Assembly (NCBI GenBank): GCA_905479115.1
Contig: CAJQLF010000026.1
Location: 1 to 64,000, forward strand
Length of the DNA: 64,000 nucleotides
Direction of reading: 5' to 3'
DNA from: an uncultured Flavobacteriales bacterium
GTDB taxonomy: Bacteria > Bacteroidota > Bacteroidia > Flavobacteriales_D > Sanyastnellaceae
The number at the start of each line of letters is the position of its first letter. Positions within the stretch are counted from its first letter, which is position 1. The translations under genes were made by a program, and so were the position numbers. A model generated the notes under the pieces. That model saw only the letters and a list, made by a program, of their open reading frames with translations, did not search any database and had not been told where the DNA came from. Positions 1 to 8,630 of this stretch are shown in pieces.

Positions 1-1844
1 ACGGTCACGCTTTTCGCGAGGTTTCGAGGTTGATCCACGTTGCATCCGCGCATGACGGCGATGTGGTAGCTCAATAATTGAAGCGGAACTACTGTCAAGA
101 GGGGTGCAAGGGCTTGATCCGTTTTGGGAACTTCGATGATGAACTCAGCGAGTTTCTTCAAATCTTGATTGCCAGCGGATACGAGGGCGACTAACCGTCC
201 ACCGCGGGCCTTCACCTCCTGGATATTCGAGACTGTTTTGTCATAAATATCATCGGCAGTGGCGACAAAAATCACGGGCATTTCTTCATCAATGAGGGCA
301 ATGGGGCCGTGTTTCATTTCAGCGGAGGGATACCCTTCAGCATGAATGTAGCTGATTTCTTTGAGCTTCAATGCGCCTTCAAGGGCGACCGGAAAGTTGA
401 CACCGCGTCCGAGGTAAAGCGCGTTGGTGCTGTGCTCGAAGTACTTGGCGATTTCCTGAATTCGGTCGTCTTGCTTAAGCAGCGTATGGACTTTTTCGGG
501 AATGGCGTTCAATTCGACGAGGAGCCGGTTAAACCGTTGCGTGCTGAGGTGGCCCTTTTTCTTTCCAACGAGCAACGCGATCAACGTCAGCACCGTTATC
601 TGCGCTGTAAAAGCCTTGGTTGAAGCCACGCCGATCTCTGGCCCTGCGTGCGTGTATGACCCACTGTCCGTTTCGCGGGATATGCTCGACCCCACAACAT
701 TGCAGACCCCAAATACATGGGCACCTTGCTCCTTCGCGAGTCGAATGGCAGCCAAGGTATCGGCTGTTTCCCCGGACTGTGAAATGGCAATGACCACGTC
801 ATCGGGACGGATGATGGGGTTCCTGTACCGAAATTCCGAGGCGTATTCGACTTCTACTGGGATGCGAGCAAAATCCTCCAAGAGGTATTCAGCGACGAGG
901 CCTGCATGCCAGCTTGTTCCGCATGCAATGATGAGGATGCGCTGTGCGTTTTCCCAGCGGTCCCAATGCTCATCGATGCCGGACATTTTGATTTCCGAGC
1001 GCTGAAGGCTCATGCGGCCTCGAATCGAGTCCAAGATGGAATTCGGTTGCTCGTAAATTTCTTTGAGCATGAAATGCTCGAAGCCGCCTTTTTCAATGGC
1101 TTCGATTTGCATCTCTAATTCGTGGATTTCCGGTGTGATAACCGTGTTTTCGAGGTTGCGAATAGTCAACCCATTGTGTCGATGCATGACCGCGACCTCT
1201 TCGTCATCTAGGTAAATCACATTCGGGGTGTATTCGACAATCGGTGTCGCATCTGATGCGATGTAGTACTCATTTTCCTCACCCACACCAATCACGAGCG
1301 GGCTGGACTTTCGAGCTGCAATCAGCAGGTCGGGCTCACTTGCATCGATGATGGCAATAGCGTAGGCGCCTTCTACTTCTTTCAGTGCGATTTGCACCGC
1401 GTCAGCTATGGAGCAATTAGTGCGTGATTGAACCTCTTCGATGAGGTGGATCAACACTTCCGTATCGGTATCACTCACAAAGGCATGGCCGTTCGTTTCA
1501 AGGCTTTTGCGGAGGCTTTCGTAATTCTCAATGATGCCGTTGTGGATCATCGCCAAGCGCCCCAAACGTGCTGTATGTGGGTGCGCATTGACGTCATTTG
1601 GCGGTCCATGTGTGGCCCACCGAGTATGTCCGATTCCGGAAGTTCCGCACGGTTTTTCATCGCCAACGTGATCCAAGAGATCTTGGACTTTCCCTTTCTT
1701 TTTAAAGATTTGAATGCGGTCTTCATCAACATGAGAAACAGCAACACCCGCGCTGTCATAGCCTCGGTATTCAAGTCGCTGCAACCCCTTGATTAAAATG
1801 GGGAAACAGTCCTTGTCTCCAATGTATCCAACTATTCCGCACAT
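1..1844 (-). CDS. glmS: glutamine-fructose-6-phosphate aminotransferase (isomerizing), 3' end cut by window
   Basis: Makes glucosamine-6-phosphate from fructose-6-phosphate and glutamine, the first step toward UDP-GlcNAc for peptidoglycan and LPS; cytoplasmic. The start MCGIVGYIG gives Cys2 as the N-terminal nucleophile of the class II glutaminase domain, with EYRGYDSAGVAV following. The C-terminal half carries the two SIS sugar-isomerase domains. Reading runs to the window edge in frame and ends ...DQPRNLAKSVTV, the family's usual last residues, so probably only the final codon or two and the stop are missing. It is the last gene of a minus-strand run after the glycogen synthase-like gene and the DUF4270 gene (25 bases from the latter). 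No riboswitch or ribozyme is visible in the short leader. Identity is secure. Confidence 0.97.
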   Translation of the reverse strand, partial: MCGIVGYIGDKDCFPILIKGLQRLEYRGYDSAGVAVSHVDEDRIQIFKKKGKVQDLLDHVGDEKPCGTSGIGHTRWATHGPPNDVNAHPHTARLGRLAMIHNGIIENYESLRKSLETNGHAFVSDTDTEVLIHLIEEVQSRTNCSIADAVQIALKEVEGAYAIAIIDASEPDLLIAARKSSPLVIGVGEENEYYIASDATPIVEYTPNVIYLDDEEVAVMHRHNGLTIRNLENTVITPEIHELEMQIEAIEKGGFEHFMLKEIYEQPNSILDSIRGRMSLQRSEIKMSGIDEHWDRWENAQRILIIACGTSWHAGLVAEYLLEDFARIPVEVEYASEFRYRNPIIRPDDVVIAISQSGETADTLAAIRLAKEQGAHVFGVCNVVGSSISRETDSGSYTHAGPEIGVASTKAFTAQITVLTLIALLVGKKKGHLSTQRFNRLLVELNAIPEKVHTLLKQDDRIQEIAKYFEHSTNALYLGRGVNFPVALEGALKLKEISYIHAEGYPSAEMKHGPIALIDEEMPVIFVATADDIYDKTVSNIQEVKARGGRLVALVSAGNQDLKKLAEFIIEVPKTDQALAPLLTVVPLQLLSYHIAVMRGCNVDQPRNLAKSVT

Positions 1845-1869
1845 GATAAATCTAATTTAAACAATAAAC

Positions 1870-3213
1870 TCATTCACTCCATGTGACGAGGATGCGAGCA
1901 TTCGGCTTCAAAGAGGTCGTATCGCCTGGCTCGTTTTGCATTTCGGGTCCGTTGAGGACGACACCTTGCAAGGAAATCCCAGCTCTTGAAGCAACCACGT
2001 ATAAGCGGTCGCTGGGAAATGATCCATTGAGCATTTGCTGGAATGTCTGAGAAATATTGAAGCGGTAAGCCTGATTGGCCGCATCGTAATTGCCATTAAT
2101 GTTCAATCCAATGGACGTCTGATCGGGTGTGGAGATGGGGGTGCCTTCTTCATTTTCTGATAGAATGAAGAGTTGCGTGGGAATGGGGTAACGGGAATCG
2201 TTGTACTGGGGATCTACCGGAAGCCACAACTCTGCCTTGTGCACGGCGCGGTTGGGAGATCGTTCCGCTTCCCAGGCGAGGAGATTTGGGAATTCGACTC
2301 TGGTCTTCAGGCCGGCACCAGAAAATACGCCGGCTTTCTGTGATCCATCCAGGGCCAGGATAGAGGGCTCGTCCAACGCTTGAAATGGAGGAGACCATTG
2401 ATGAGAAAAGAGATTGTTTCGCGGGCTCAACGCATTGATGCCGAAGTCAAAAACTGCTGCGCTATCGGTGTCATTGTGGTAATGAAGTCTCATCCGGCTG
2501 ATGCCAGTGACTACATCAATTCCGACGGCTCCACCGCTTGGTCCATTGGGGTCCGGCATGACGAGAAGCCCCTTGAAGTATTCAGACCATGCTTGATTCG
2601 ACTCATAAACAGCCGACTCCGCATCGAGCAATCGTTGTCCAAACTCGTTTTGCAAATAAACACGGACTTCGGGAGCGATTGTATCCGCTCCGATGTACAA
2701 TGTTTCACTGGGATTCAACACAACCGGTTGGAATAGGGGGTCTTCCAGCGGCAGATTTACCGTTTCAAAAGGTTGGTTTGAAAAATAACTGGAATCCAAG
2801 GTGAGCGAATCAGCTAGTTCCGTGACAACAATATGCTGTGGGCTGAGCTGACCATAAACATCTCCTGTGTAATTCAGCGTTAGGTAAACGCTGTCGATGG
2901 TGGCATTGGATCCAAAATCGATATCCGGTGCGTTCAAACGCAATTGCACAGAGAATCCTGCTCGGTGCGTTCCAAAAAAAGGGTGTTCCATTTGCCCCAG
3001 AACGGCTGTGCTGAGGTGGCTGGTTTCCAAGCTATCCTCCCGCACGGTATGAAATTGCAACGCAAGCGTATCTGTATGATTGACATTCAGTAAATCATCT
3101 TGGGCGTACTCGATCCCAATGTCTGTGTCGGGCTTTTTACACCCTGTGAGGACGGCGATCCCCATGAAAACTGCCACGACTGTCGCGTAATGACCTGCGG
3201 TGAACTTTATCAT
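1870..3213 (-). CDS. DUF4270 family lipoprotein
   Basis: A 447-residue protein of the Bacteroidota-restricted DUF4270 family; molecular function unknown. The N-terminus is a lipoprotein signal peptide ending in a lipobox (LTGCKK), so the mature protein is probably lipid-anchored in the envelope. The rest is beta-rich with no transmembrane segment, and includes a repeated 'lD-S-v-L-l' type pattern typical of the family. It lies between the glycogen synthase-like gene (17 bases upstream) and glmS (25 bases downstream), an order I recall as common in Flavobacteriia, so the three are probably one transcript. Family assignment rests on the lipobox, length and neighbourhood, from memory rather than a search. 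Confidence 0.8.
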   Translation of the reverse strand: MIKFTAGHYATVVAVFMGIAVLTGCKKPDTDIGIEYAQDDLLNVNHTDTLALQFHTVREDSLETSHLSTAVLGQMEHPFFGTHRAGFSVQLRLNAPDIDFGSNATIDSVYLTLNYTGDVYGQLSPQHIVVTELADSLTLDSSYFSNQPFETVNLPLEDPLFQPVVLNPSETLYIGADTIAPEVRVYLQNEFGQRLLDAESAVYESNQAWSEYFKGLLVMPDPNGPSGGAVGIDVVTGISRMRLHYHNDTDSAAVFDFGINALSPRNNLFSHQWSPPFQALDEPSILALDGSQKAGVFSGAGLKTRVEFPNLLAWEAERSPNRAVHKAELWLPVDPQYNDSRYPIPTQLFILSENEEGTPISTPDQTSIGLNINGNYDAANQAYRFNISQTFQQMLNGSFPSDRLYVVASRAGISLQGVVLNGPEMQNEPGDTTSLKPNARILVTWSE

Positions 3214-3230
3214 GCCGCGAAGTTCAACAA

Positions 3231-4058
3231 TTACGAGACAGCCTCAGCCTTTCCCTCCAAAATCGTATCGTAAAAATTGTTTATATCCCCAACGTACCCC
3301 TCTTCACCATGATAGCTCATGGTTGGAAGACCGGAATCTTCAATGGCTTTTGCCGTTTCTGAAGAAAGATTCTCAGAACCTACAATTAATCCATCCGAAC
3401 TCTGAATCGAAAGAGAGTTCAATGCTTCAAACGTTGGGTTTTCGATGCATTCAATGGATTTTGGATCAATTCCATCTTGCTTCATCTTTTCCGCCATTCG
3501 AGAATCCAAAGCCCCTTCAAACCCCTCATCATAAATACTGGTGATGATTTTGCTCTCAGCAAAATAGGGATCCTTCGCAAACATTTGCTTCAAATACACG
3601 GGAACAATGCTGGTCATCCATCCATGGCAATGCACAATATCAGGAGCCCAGCCAAGTTTTTTGACTGTTTCAAGAACTCCTCGTGCGAAGAAAATGGTCC
3701 GCTCATCGTTATCGGCAAACAACTCATCTTTGGCGTCACGCAAGACAGCTTTTCGTTTGAAGAACTCGTCGTTATCAATGAAGTAAACTTGCATTCGTGC
3801 CGTGGGAATGGAAGCGACTTTAATCACCAGCGGGTGATCCGTGTCATCAATCATAAGATTCATGCCAGACAAACGAATAACCTCATGCAGTTGATGCCGT
3901 CGTTCATTAATTTTACCAAACCGAGGAGTGAAAACCCGAATCTCTCGTCCCTTCTCATGCACCGCTTGTGGAAGATTGCGACTGACCGAACTCATTTGAG
4001 TGGCAGGCAAGAACGGTACGATGTGTTGGGATATGTAGAGGATTCTTGCTTTCTCCAT
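3231..4058 (-). CDS. glycogen/starch synthase-like protein, GT5 N-terminal half only
   Basis: A 275-residue protein matching the N-terminal Rossmann half of GT5 glycogen synthases. The start MEKARILYISQHIVP, the FGKINERRHQLHEVIRLSG segment, DDTDHPLVIKV and the DIVHCHGWMTSIVP motif fit the short 'glycogen/starch synthase' annotated in many Flavobacteriia. The C-terminal nucleotide-sugar-binding half of classical GlgA (about 480 residues in total) is absent, and the reading frame ends with a normal stop, so this is a short family form and not a visible frameshift. Whether it transfers glucose alone is unclear. It is first in a minus-strand run with the DUF4270 gene and glmS, behind a good Bacteroidota promoter, and divergent from panC. 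Confidence 0.82.
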   Translation of the reverse strand: MEKARILYISQHIVPFLPATQMSSVSRNLPQAVHEKGREIRVFTPRFGKINERRHQLHEVIRLSGMNLMIDDTDHPLVIKVASIPTARMQVYFIDNDEFFKRKAVLRDAKDELFADNDERTIFFARGVLETVKKLGWAPDIVHCHGWMTSIVPVYLKQMFAKDPYFAESKIITSIYDEGFEGALDSRMAEKMKQDGIDPKSIECIENPTFEALNSLSIQSSDGLIVGSENLSSETAKAIEDSGLPTMSYHGEEGYVGDINNFYDTILEGKAEAVS

Positions 4059-4089
4059 GGGGCCTTGATTTAATTAACAGAACGAAGTT

Positions 4090-4120
4090 CAAAAGTACGT
4101 AATTTTCAGCGTAAAAACAA
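4090..4120 (-). promoter_or_regulatory. Bacteroidota-type promoter for the glycogen synthase/DUF4270/glmS run
   Basis: On the minus strand TTG (4118-4120) is followed after 20 bases by TACTTTTG (4090-4097), an exact match to TAnnTTTG. Transcription would begin near 4083-4086, giving a leader of about 25 bases before the start codon at 4058. Confidence 0.55.
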
Positions 4121-4155
4121 GTGAAAACCGTGTGAGAACGCGATATTCGAGAAAA

Positions 4156-5010
4156 ATGATCACCGTAAAAAAGAGGGAATTGCTTGCTGAAGAGGTGCGG
4201 CGTCTGAAATCTCAAAACCTTCAGATTGGATTTGTTCCGACGATGGGCGCGTTGCATCATGGCCACGAGTCGTTGATTAACGAAGCGCGCAAATCATGTG
4301 ATGTGGTTGTATTGAGTGTTTTTGTTAATCCGACTCAATTCAACACACCAAGCGATTATACCACCTATCCTGCAACACTTGATGCGGATCTTCAGTGTGC
4401 CGAACGCGCTGGAGTGGATTTATTTTTTATGCCGGACGTAGAAGAAATGTACCAAGGTGAATTGGAGGTCGATGCGGTGGATTTTGGAACCTTGACCCAC
4501 TCGTTTGAAGGCCGACATAGACAGGGTCATTTTGACGGAGTGGTCGCAATAGTGCGAAAATTATTCGATGCCGTAAAAATGGATTGTGCGTTTTTCGGAG
4601 AAAAGGATTTGCAGCAACTGGCCGTGATTAAGCGATTGGCTAGGGATGAATTTCCAGGAGTTCAGATCATAGGTTGCCCGCTTATTCGGGATACGGATGG
4701 ACTGGCATTGAGCAGCCGCAATGTTCGTTTAAGCAAGGATGACCGTACCCGTGCACTGAAATTGAATGCCTGGATTCATGAGTTAAAGGAGGGAATCGAG
4801 GCAGGGAGCTCGATTGAGGAAACCCTTGAATCAGTGTTGACCTCCGCTCAACAGGCGCAGAGTTTAGAATTGGAATACTTGGATATCGTCAACCCAGAGA
4901 CTTTTGAGCCTCGACGATCAGGAGGGGAAAAGAATGAAGCTTTTGCGGTCATTGCGGCTGCAGTGAACGGGGTGAGGCTCATCGATAATTGCCGCATTCT
5001 TTGTTCGTAA
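4156..5010 (+). CDS. panC: pantoate--beta-alanine ligase
   Basis: Condenses pantoate with beta-alanine using ATP to give pantothenate, the coenzyme A precursor; cytoplasmic. The 284 residues carry the family signatures: VPTMGALHHGH with the HxGH nucleotide-binding motif near residue 30, VFVNPTQF, GRHRQGHFDGV, FFGEKDLQQL, and the SSRNVRL loop. I chose ATG 4156 (MITVKKRE) over the in-frame GTG at 4132, which would add eight poorly conserved residues. It is divergent from the glycogen synthase-like gene; this panC/glycogen synthase pairing is frequent in Flavobacteriia. panD is not beside it here. The following tatA begins about 60 bases later. Confidence 0.96.
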   Translation: MITVKKRELLAEEVRRLKSQNLQIGFVPTMGALHHGHESLINEARKSCDVVVLSVFVNPTQFNTPSDYTTYPATLDADLQCAERAGVDLFFMPDVEEMYQGELEVDAVDFGTLTHSFEGRHRQGHFDGVVAIVRKLFDAVKMDCAFFGEKDLQQLAVIKRLARDEFPGVQIIGCPLIRDTDGLALSSRNVRLSKDDRTRALKLNAWIHELKEGIEAGSSIEETLESVLTSAQQAQSLELEYLDIVNPETFEPRRSGGEKNEAFAVIAAAVNGVRLIDNCRILCS

Positions 5011-5071
5011 CCCCCTAGAATGGGGCGCGATAATTCGGTAAATTCTTCAGAGATTTGAAAAAAACTATCCC

Positions 5072-5245
5072 ATGTTCAATGCAATGAACCCCGGCTCCAT
5101 TATCCTAATTGCACTGGTCGTGCTTTTGCTGTTTGGAGGCCGAAAAATCCCTGAATTAATGAAGGGCCTTGGCAAGGGTGTCAAGGAATTCAAAGACGCC
5201 ACGAACAAAGACGAAGAGGACGAGTCATCGGGCGAAAAGGAATGA
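5072..5245 (+). CDS. tatA: Sec-independent translocase component TatA/E
   Basis: A 57-residue protein with the TatA architecture: a short periplasmic start, one hydrophobic helix (about residues 9-21, [13 protein letters not shown]), the hinge FGGRKIPEL, a positively charged amphipathic helix ([14 protein letters not shown]), and an acidic tail. TatA oligomers form the pore by which folded twin-arginine substrates cross the inner membrane. tatC is not in the window. The stop overlaps the start of the next gene (ATGA at 5242-5245), so the two are translationally coupled. Identification is firm despite the small size. Confidence 0.93.
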   Translation: MFNAMNPGSIILIALVVLLLFGGRKIPELMKGLGKGVKEFKDATNKDEEDESSGEKE

Positions 5246-6525
5246 ATTCTATCCGGACCTTGCAGAGGCGCCTTACAGGCTTGCTGATGGTGTCTGGGTT
5301 GTTGAGCTCGGCCTTGATTCAAGCCCAAGGCTCATCGGGCGCTGCGCTTGTTGAAGAGGAAAACCTGGCGGATTCTTTGGTAGGAGCAATGCAACAGGAA
5401 GAGCTTGCCTGGTTGGCTTACCTCGAAGAGGACTGGTGCTTTTCGACGGATACGAGCCTTTTAAATATACGGGACTTTCCGCTGAATCAGACCCCTACAT
5501 TGGATACAGCTGAGATGCAAATGCGCATGGCATTGCTCGATGCCCAATCGCCGATGGAGTTGGCTTGGAATCCAGTGGTCCATTCGCGGATTGCTTTTTA
5601 CGCGAGCAAACGCAAGAACCACTTAGGTAAAATGCTCGGAAGGGCACCGGCGTATTTCCCGTTGTTTGAGTCGACGTTAGATCGATTTGGTCTGCCCTTG
5701 GAATTGAAGTACTTGCCCGTTGTGGAAAGCGGACTCAACCCCCTTGCCAAATCTCGTGCTGGAGCACGTGGGCTTTGGCAATTCATGTATGCTACAGCAA
5801 AGTACCACGGTTTACGGATTGATTCGTACATAGACGAGCGGCATGATCCTGTGCGCAGCTCGGAAGCTGCGTGCACGTATTTGGCCAAATTATATGGCAT
5901 TTATGATGACTGGTACCTTGCTCTTGCCGCTTACAATGCGGGTCCGGGGAATGTTAACCGCGCTATTCGTCGCAGCGGTGGCAAGCGAAATTTTTGGGAA
6001 ATTCGGTTTTTCCTCCCGCGAGAAACGAGAAACTATGTACCCACATTTATGGCCGTGGTCTACCTCATGGAGTTTTCACAGGAGCACAACATTTATCCTG
6101 ATCAGGTCTCCCCTTCCTTTGCATTTTTGGATACGGTAATGGTCGATGAGGTTTTACGTTTTGACCAAATCGCGCCTTTGTTAGACTTGGAGGAAAGGAG
6201 ACTGGCGCAGCTCAACCCGATGTACCGGATGGATATTATTCCGGCAACAGTGGAGCGTTTTCCCTTGGTGTTGCCGCAATCTGAGATACCCCGATTCATC
6301 GCTTTTCAAGATAGCATGAGGACCATAGCTCCAGAACGGACGCCCGACATCGTTTTTGTTCCCGAACCCATAACGTATCACGTGAAAAATGGAGATGTAC
6401 TTGGTAAAATAGCCGATCACTTCGGTGTAAGCGTTCGTCAACTGAAAGAATGGAACGGCCTTTCGAGCTCCATGATTCGAATCGGTCAAAAACTGAAGAT
6501 CCATGCAAATCCAAGCAAGCTTTAG
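5242..6525 (+). CDS. MltD-like lytic transglycosylase with LysM domain
   Basis: Cleaves the glycan strands of peptidoglycan by a non-hydrolytic route, for wall remodelling in the periplasm. The 427 residues start with a signal peptide (hydrophobic [18 protein letters not shown]). A family 1 lytic transglycosylase (SLT) domain follows, with the catalytic Glu near residue 162 in [10 protein letters not shown], then [10 protein letters not shown], the [14 protein letters not shown] motif and the RNYVP motif. A single LysM peptidoglycan-binding domain closes the protein ([18 protein letters not shown] to [10 protein letters not shown], about residues 370-420). The start overlaps the tatA stop, and the 3' end overlaps the next lipoprotein gene by 23 bases. 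Confidence 0.92.
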   Translation: MNSIRTLQRRLTGLLMVSGLLSSALIQAQGSSGAALVEEENLADSLVGAMQQEELAWLAYLEEDWCFSTDTSLLNIRDFPLNQTPTLDTAEMQMRMALLDAQSPMELAWNPVVHSRIAFYASKRKNHLGKMLGRAPAYFPLFESTLDRFGLPLELKYLPVVESGLNPLAKSRAGARGLWQFMYATAKYHGLRIDSYIDERHDPVRSSEAACTYLAKLYGIYDDWYLALAAYNAGPGNVNRAIRRSGGKRNFWEIRFFLPRETRNYVPTFMAVVYLMEFSQEHNIYPDQVSPSFAFLDTVMVDEVLRFDQIAPLLDLEERRLAQLNPMYRMDIIPATVERFPLVLPQSEIPRFIAFQDSMRTIAPERTPDIVFVPEPITYHVKNGDVLGKIADHFGVSVRQLKEWNGLSSSMIRIGQKLKIHANPSKL

Positions 6526-7552
6526 TGTCACGCTGCTTGCGTTGCTGACGGCTTTCGGAGTTGGTTGCGGCAGTCAAGAAGGTGCAAGGACTGCACTAAC
6601 AGGCAAGGTGGGTGCTTCGGGTGAAGTAGTGGTGGTGTGCGATGATGTGATCTGGGATGGAGTGGTTGGGGACTCTCTCCGGTCGATTTTTGACCGTCCT
6701 TTTCCTGTATTGCCGCAGTACGAGCCTTGGTTTAAACTGGTGCATCTGGAACCAGAGGCCTTTGATCGCTTTTGGAAACCTCACCGCAATATTGTGGTTT
6801 TGGAGTTGGCAGATCGGGTTGACACCCAAGAAGCCAAGGTGTCCATTTACAAGGAGAAATATTCTCGGGATCAGATTTACGTAACGGGCACGGCTCGTCG
6901 AGGAGACGAGCTGGCAAGCGCGCTTGCTGATCAATCCCAGGAGCTGGTTAGTGTATTTCATCGCGCCGAAGTGGAGCGATACGCCGACCTCATCGCCTTG
7001 GATGAAAACGAAGTGATTCGAGCGGAGTTGGGGGTGCGTGCGCAATTGGAATTGACCGTTCCTCGGGATGCGCGTTGGGCCAAGAAAAATGAGGAGTTTC
7101 TGTGGATTGATCGGCAATTGACCCGCATGAAAGGGGGGGACAACCACGACGTTCAGCAAGGGTTTTTTATTTACCGTGAGCCATATGTCGATGACCAACA
7201 ATTTTCGATGAGTGCTCGACTAAAAGCTCGAAACGCTGCATTGAGAGCGCATGTCTCTGGCCGCAATGCAGGTTCGTATATGACGACGGAGATGCGGTAC
7301 TCCCCATCTTACGAGGACGTGGTATTCAAGGGACAATTTGCCTCTGAATTGCGGGGTCTTTGGAGGATCGAAGGTGATTTTATGGGGGGGCCATTTTACA
7401 GTTTGACCCTGTTCGATGAGCGTTCCGGTGATCTCGTCACCGTGGAAGGCTACGCCTACGCCCCTTACTTCGACAAGCGCGAATACATGCGGGAGGTGGA
7501 AGCCATTGTGCGCTCACTTCGATGGTATGAAACTCCGATAACGCAACCATGA
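6503..7552 (+). CDS. DUF4837 family lipoprotein
   Basis: A 349-residue member of the Bacteroidota-specific DUF4837 family, function unknown. It begins with a signal peptide and lipobox (GVGCGS), so it should be lipid-anchored in the envelope. No catalytic motif is evident. Features consistent with the family are the early VVVCDDVIWDG segment and a later segment on a 'GFFIYREPY' theme. It overlaps the lytic transglycosylase gene by 23 bases and the next gene by four (ATGA), so all are probably cotranscribed with tatA. A role in wall or envelope maintenance is only inferred from neighbours. Confidence 0.8.
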   Translation: MQIQASFSVTLLALLTAFGVGCGSQEGARTALTGKVGASGEVVVVCDDVIWDGVVGDSLRSIFDRPFPVLPQYEPWFKLVHLEPEAFDRFWKPHRNIVVLELADRVDTQEAKVSIYKEKYSRDQIYVTGTARRGDELASALADQSQELVSVFHRAEVERYADLIALDENEVIRAELGVRAQLELTVPRDARWAKKNEEFLWIDRQLTRMKGGDNHDVQQGFFIYREPYVDDQQFSMSARLKARNAALRAHVSGRNAGSYMTTEMRYSPSYEDVVFKGQFASELRGLWRIEGDFMGGPFYSLTLFDERSGDLVTVEGYAYAPYFDKREYMREVEAIVRSLRWYETPITQP

Positions 7553-8598
7553 GATGCTTTTTGATTGCATGCGTGGTGTTGATCATGGCGTGTAATACGG
7601 CGCAAAACTCCGCCAACCCCTCCCCAAGAACGTGGGAGTTCATGTCGAGTATCCGAGCGCTGTCAGTGGCTTCGGACGGGAGTGTTTGGTGGGCGGGTTC
7701 AAATGGATTGATTGGGCATTCGAATGATGCAGGGGCTACGTGGAGGGTGGATACACTTCGACTTTCTGACGGCGCTCTGCCGGCATTTCGGTCCGTTGCG
7801 GTAACGGATGAGGCGGCTTTTGCTCTGACGATTGCGTCTCCGGCTGTGTTGTTTCGACAGGAACGGGGCTCGGACCAATGGAAGCCGGTATACACCAACG
7901 AGGATACGCTGGCCTTTTTTGACAGCATGCATTTTTGGGATGCTCGCGAAGGCATAGCCATGGGCGATCCGATAGGAGGGTGCTTGAGCATCTTGATCAC
8001 ACGTGACGGTGGGAATACATGGGCATTGGTTCCGTGCGAAGATTTGCCGCCTGTGGCATCGGATTCGACCGGAGCGAGAGAAGCCGCCTTTGCGGCGTCA
8101 AATGGAAACATCGTAGTGCAAGGCGAAGAAGCGTGGGTTGCATCAGGAGGTGTTGCGTCCCGGATTTTTCATACGGCCGATCGCGGTCAAACGTGGGAAG
8201 TGACGGACACACCAATCGTCCAAGGTGGAGCCATGACCGGGATGTTTAGTGCAGCGCGATGCGGCGTTCATCACGGCATCGGTTGGGGAGGAAATTGGGA
8301 GGCGATGGACGACAATACAGCCAATAAAATCCATACCACCGACGGCGGCAGGACCTGGGAATTACTGACCCCTTCCGAAGGACCGGGGTACCGATCATGT
8401 GTCCAGTACAAGCCGGGCACGGACTGCCAAGAAATCTGGGCTGTCGGGATACCGGGAATTAGCATTTCCAACGACGGAGGTTTCACGTGGCAGACAGAAC
8501 AGGACAGCAGCTTTTACACTGTTCGTTTTACAGGAGATGGATCGCATGCTTGGTTAGCGGGCCGCAACCAGGTGCAGTGTCGCTCCCTGGTTCGGTGA
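7549..8598 (+). CDS. YCF48/BNR-repeat lipoprotein
   Basis: A 349-residue predicted lipoprotein (lipobox LIMACNT) folding as a beta-propeller. Five Asp-box/BNR-like motifs are spaced along it: DAGATW, DGGNTW, DRGQTW, DGGRTW and DGGFTW, as in YCF48/Hcf136-related proteins and sialidase-fold proteins. Bacteroidota members are often labelled 'oxidoreductase' without evidence. YCF48 itself helps assemble photosystem II, which does not apply here, so no substrate can be named. It is the last gene of the panC-side plus-strand cluster, coupled to the DUF4837 gene, and converges on the M1 peptidase gene with 32 bases between the stops. Confidence 0.78.
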   Translation: MRCFLIACVVLIMACNTAQNSANPSPRTWEFMSSIRALSVASDGSVWWAGSNGLIGHSNDAGATWRVDTLRLSDGALPAFRSVAVTDEAAFALTIASPAVLFRQERGSDQWKPVYTNEDTLAFFDSMHFWDAREGIAMGDPIGGCLSILITRDGGNTWALVPCEDLPPVASDSTGAREAAFAASNGNIVVQGEEAWVASGGVASRIFHTADRGQTWEVTDTPIVQGGAMTGMFSAARCGVHHGIGWGGNWEAMDDNTANKIHTTDGGRTWELLTPSEGPGYRSCVQYKPGTDCQEIWAVGIPGISISNDGGFTWQTEQDSSFYTVRFTGDGSHAWLAGRNQVQCRSLVR

Positions 8599-8630
8599 TA
8601 GCGGATGAAAAAGAGGACGGGGAGGAACCG

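Noticed and set aside
5010-5071. Possible terminator after panC (CCCC-TAGAAT-GGGG)
   Set aside because: Only a four-pair stem with no T tract; too weak to call.
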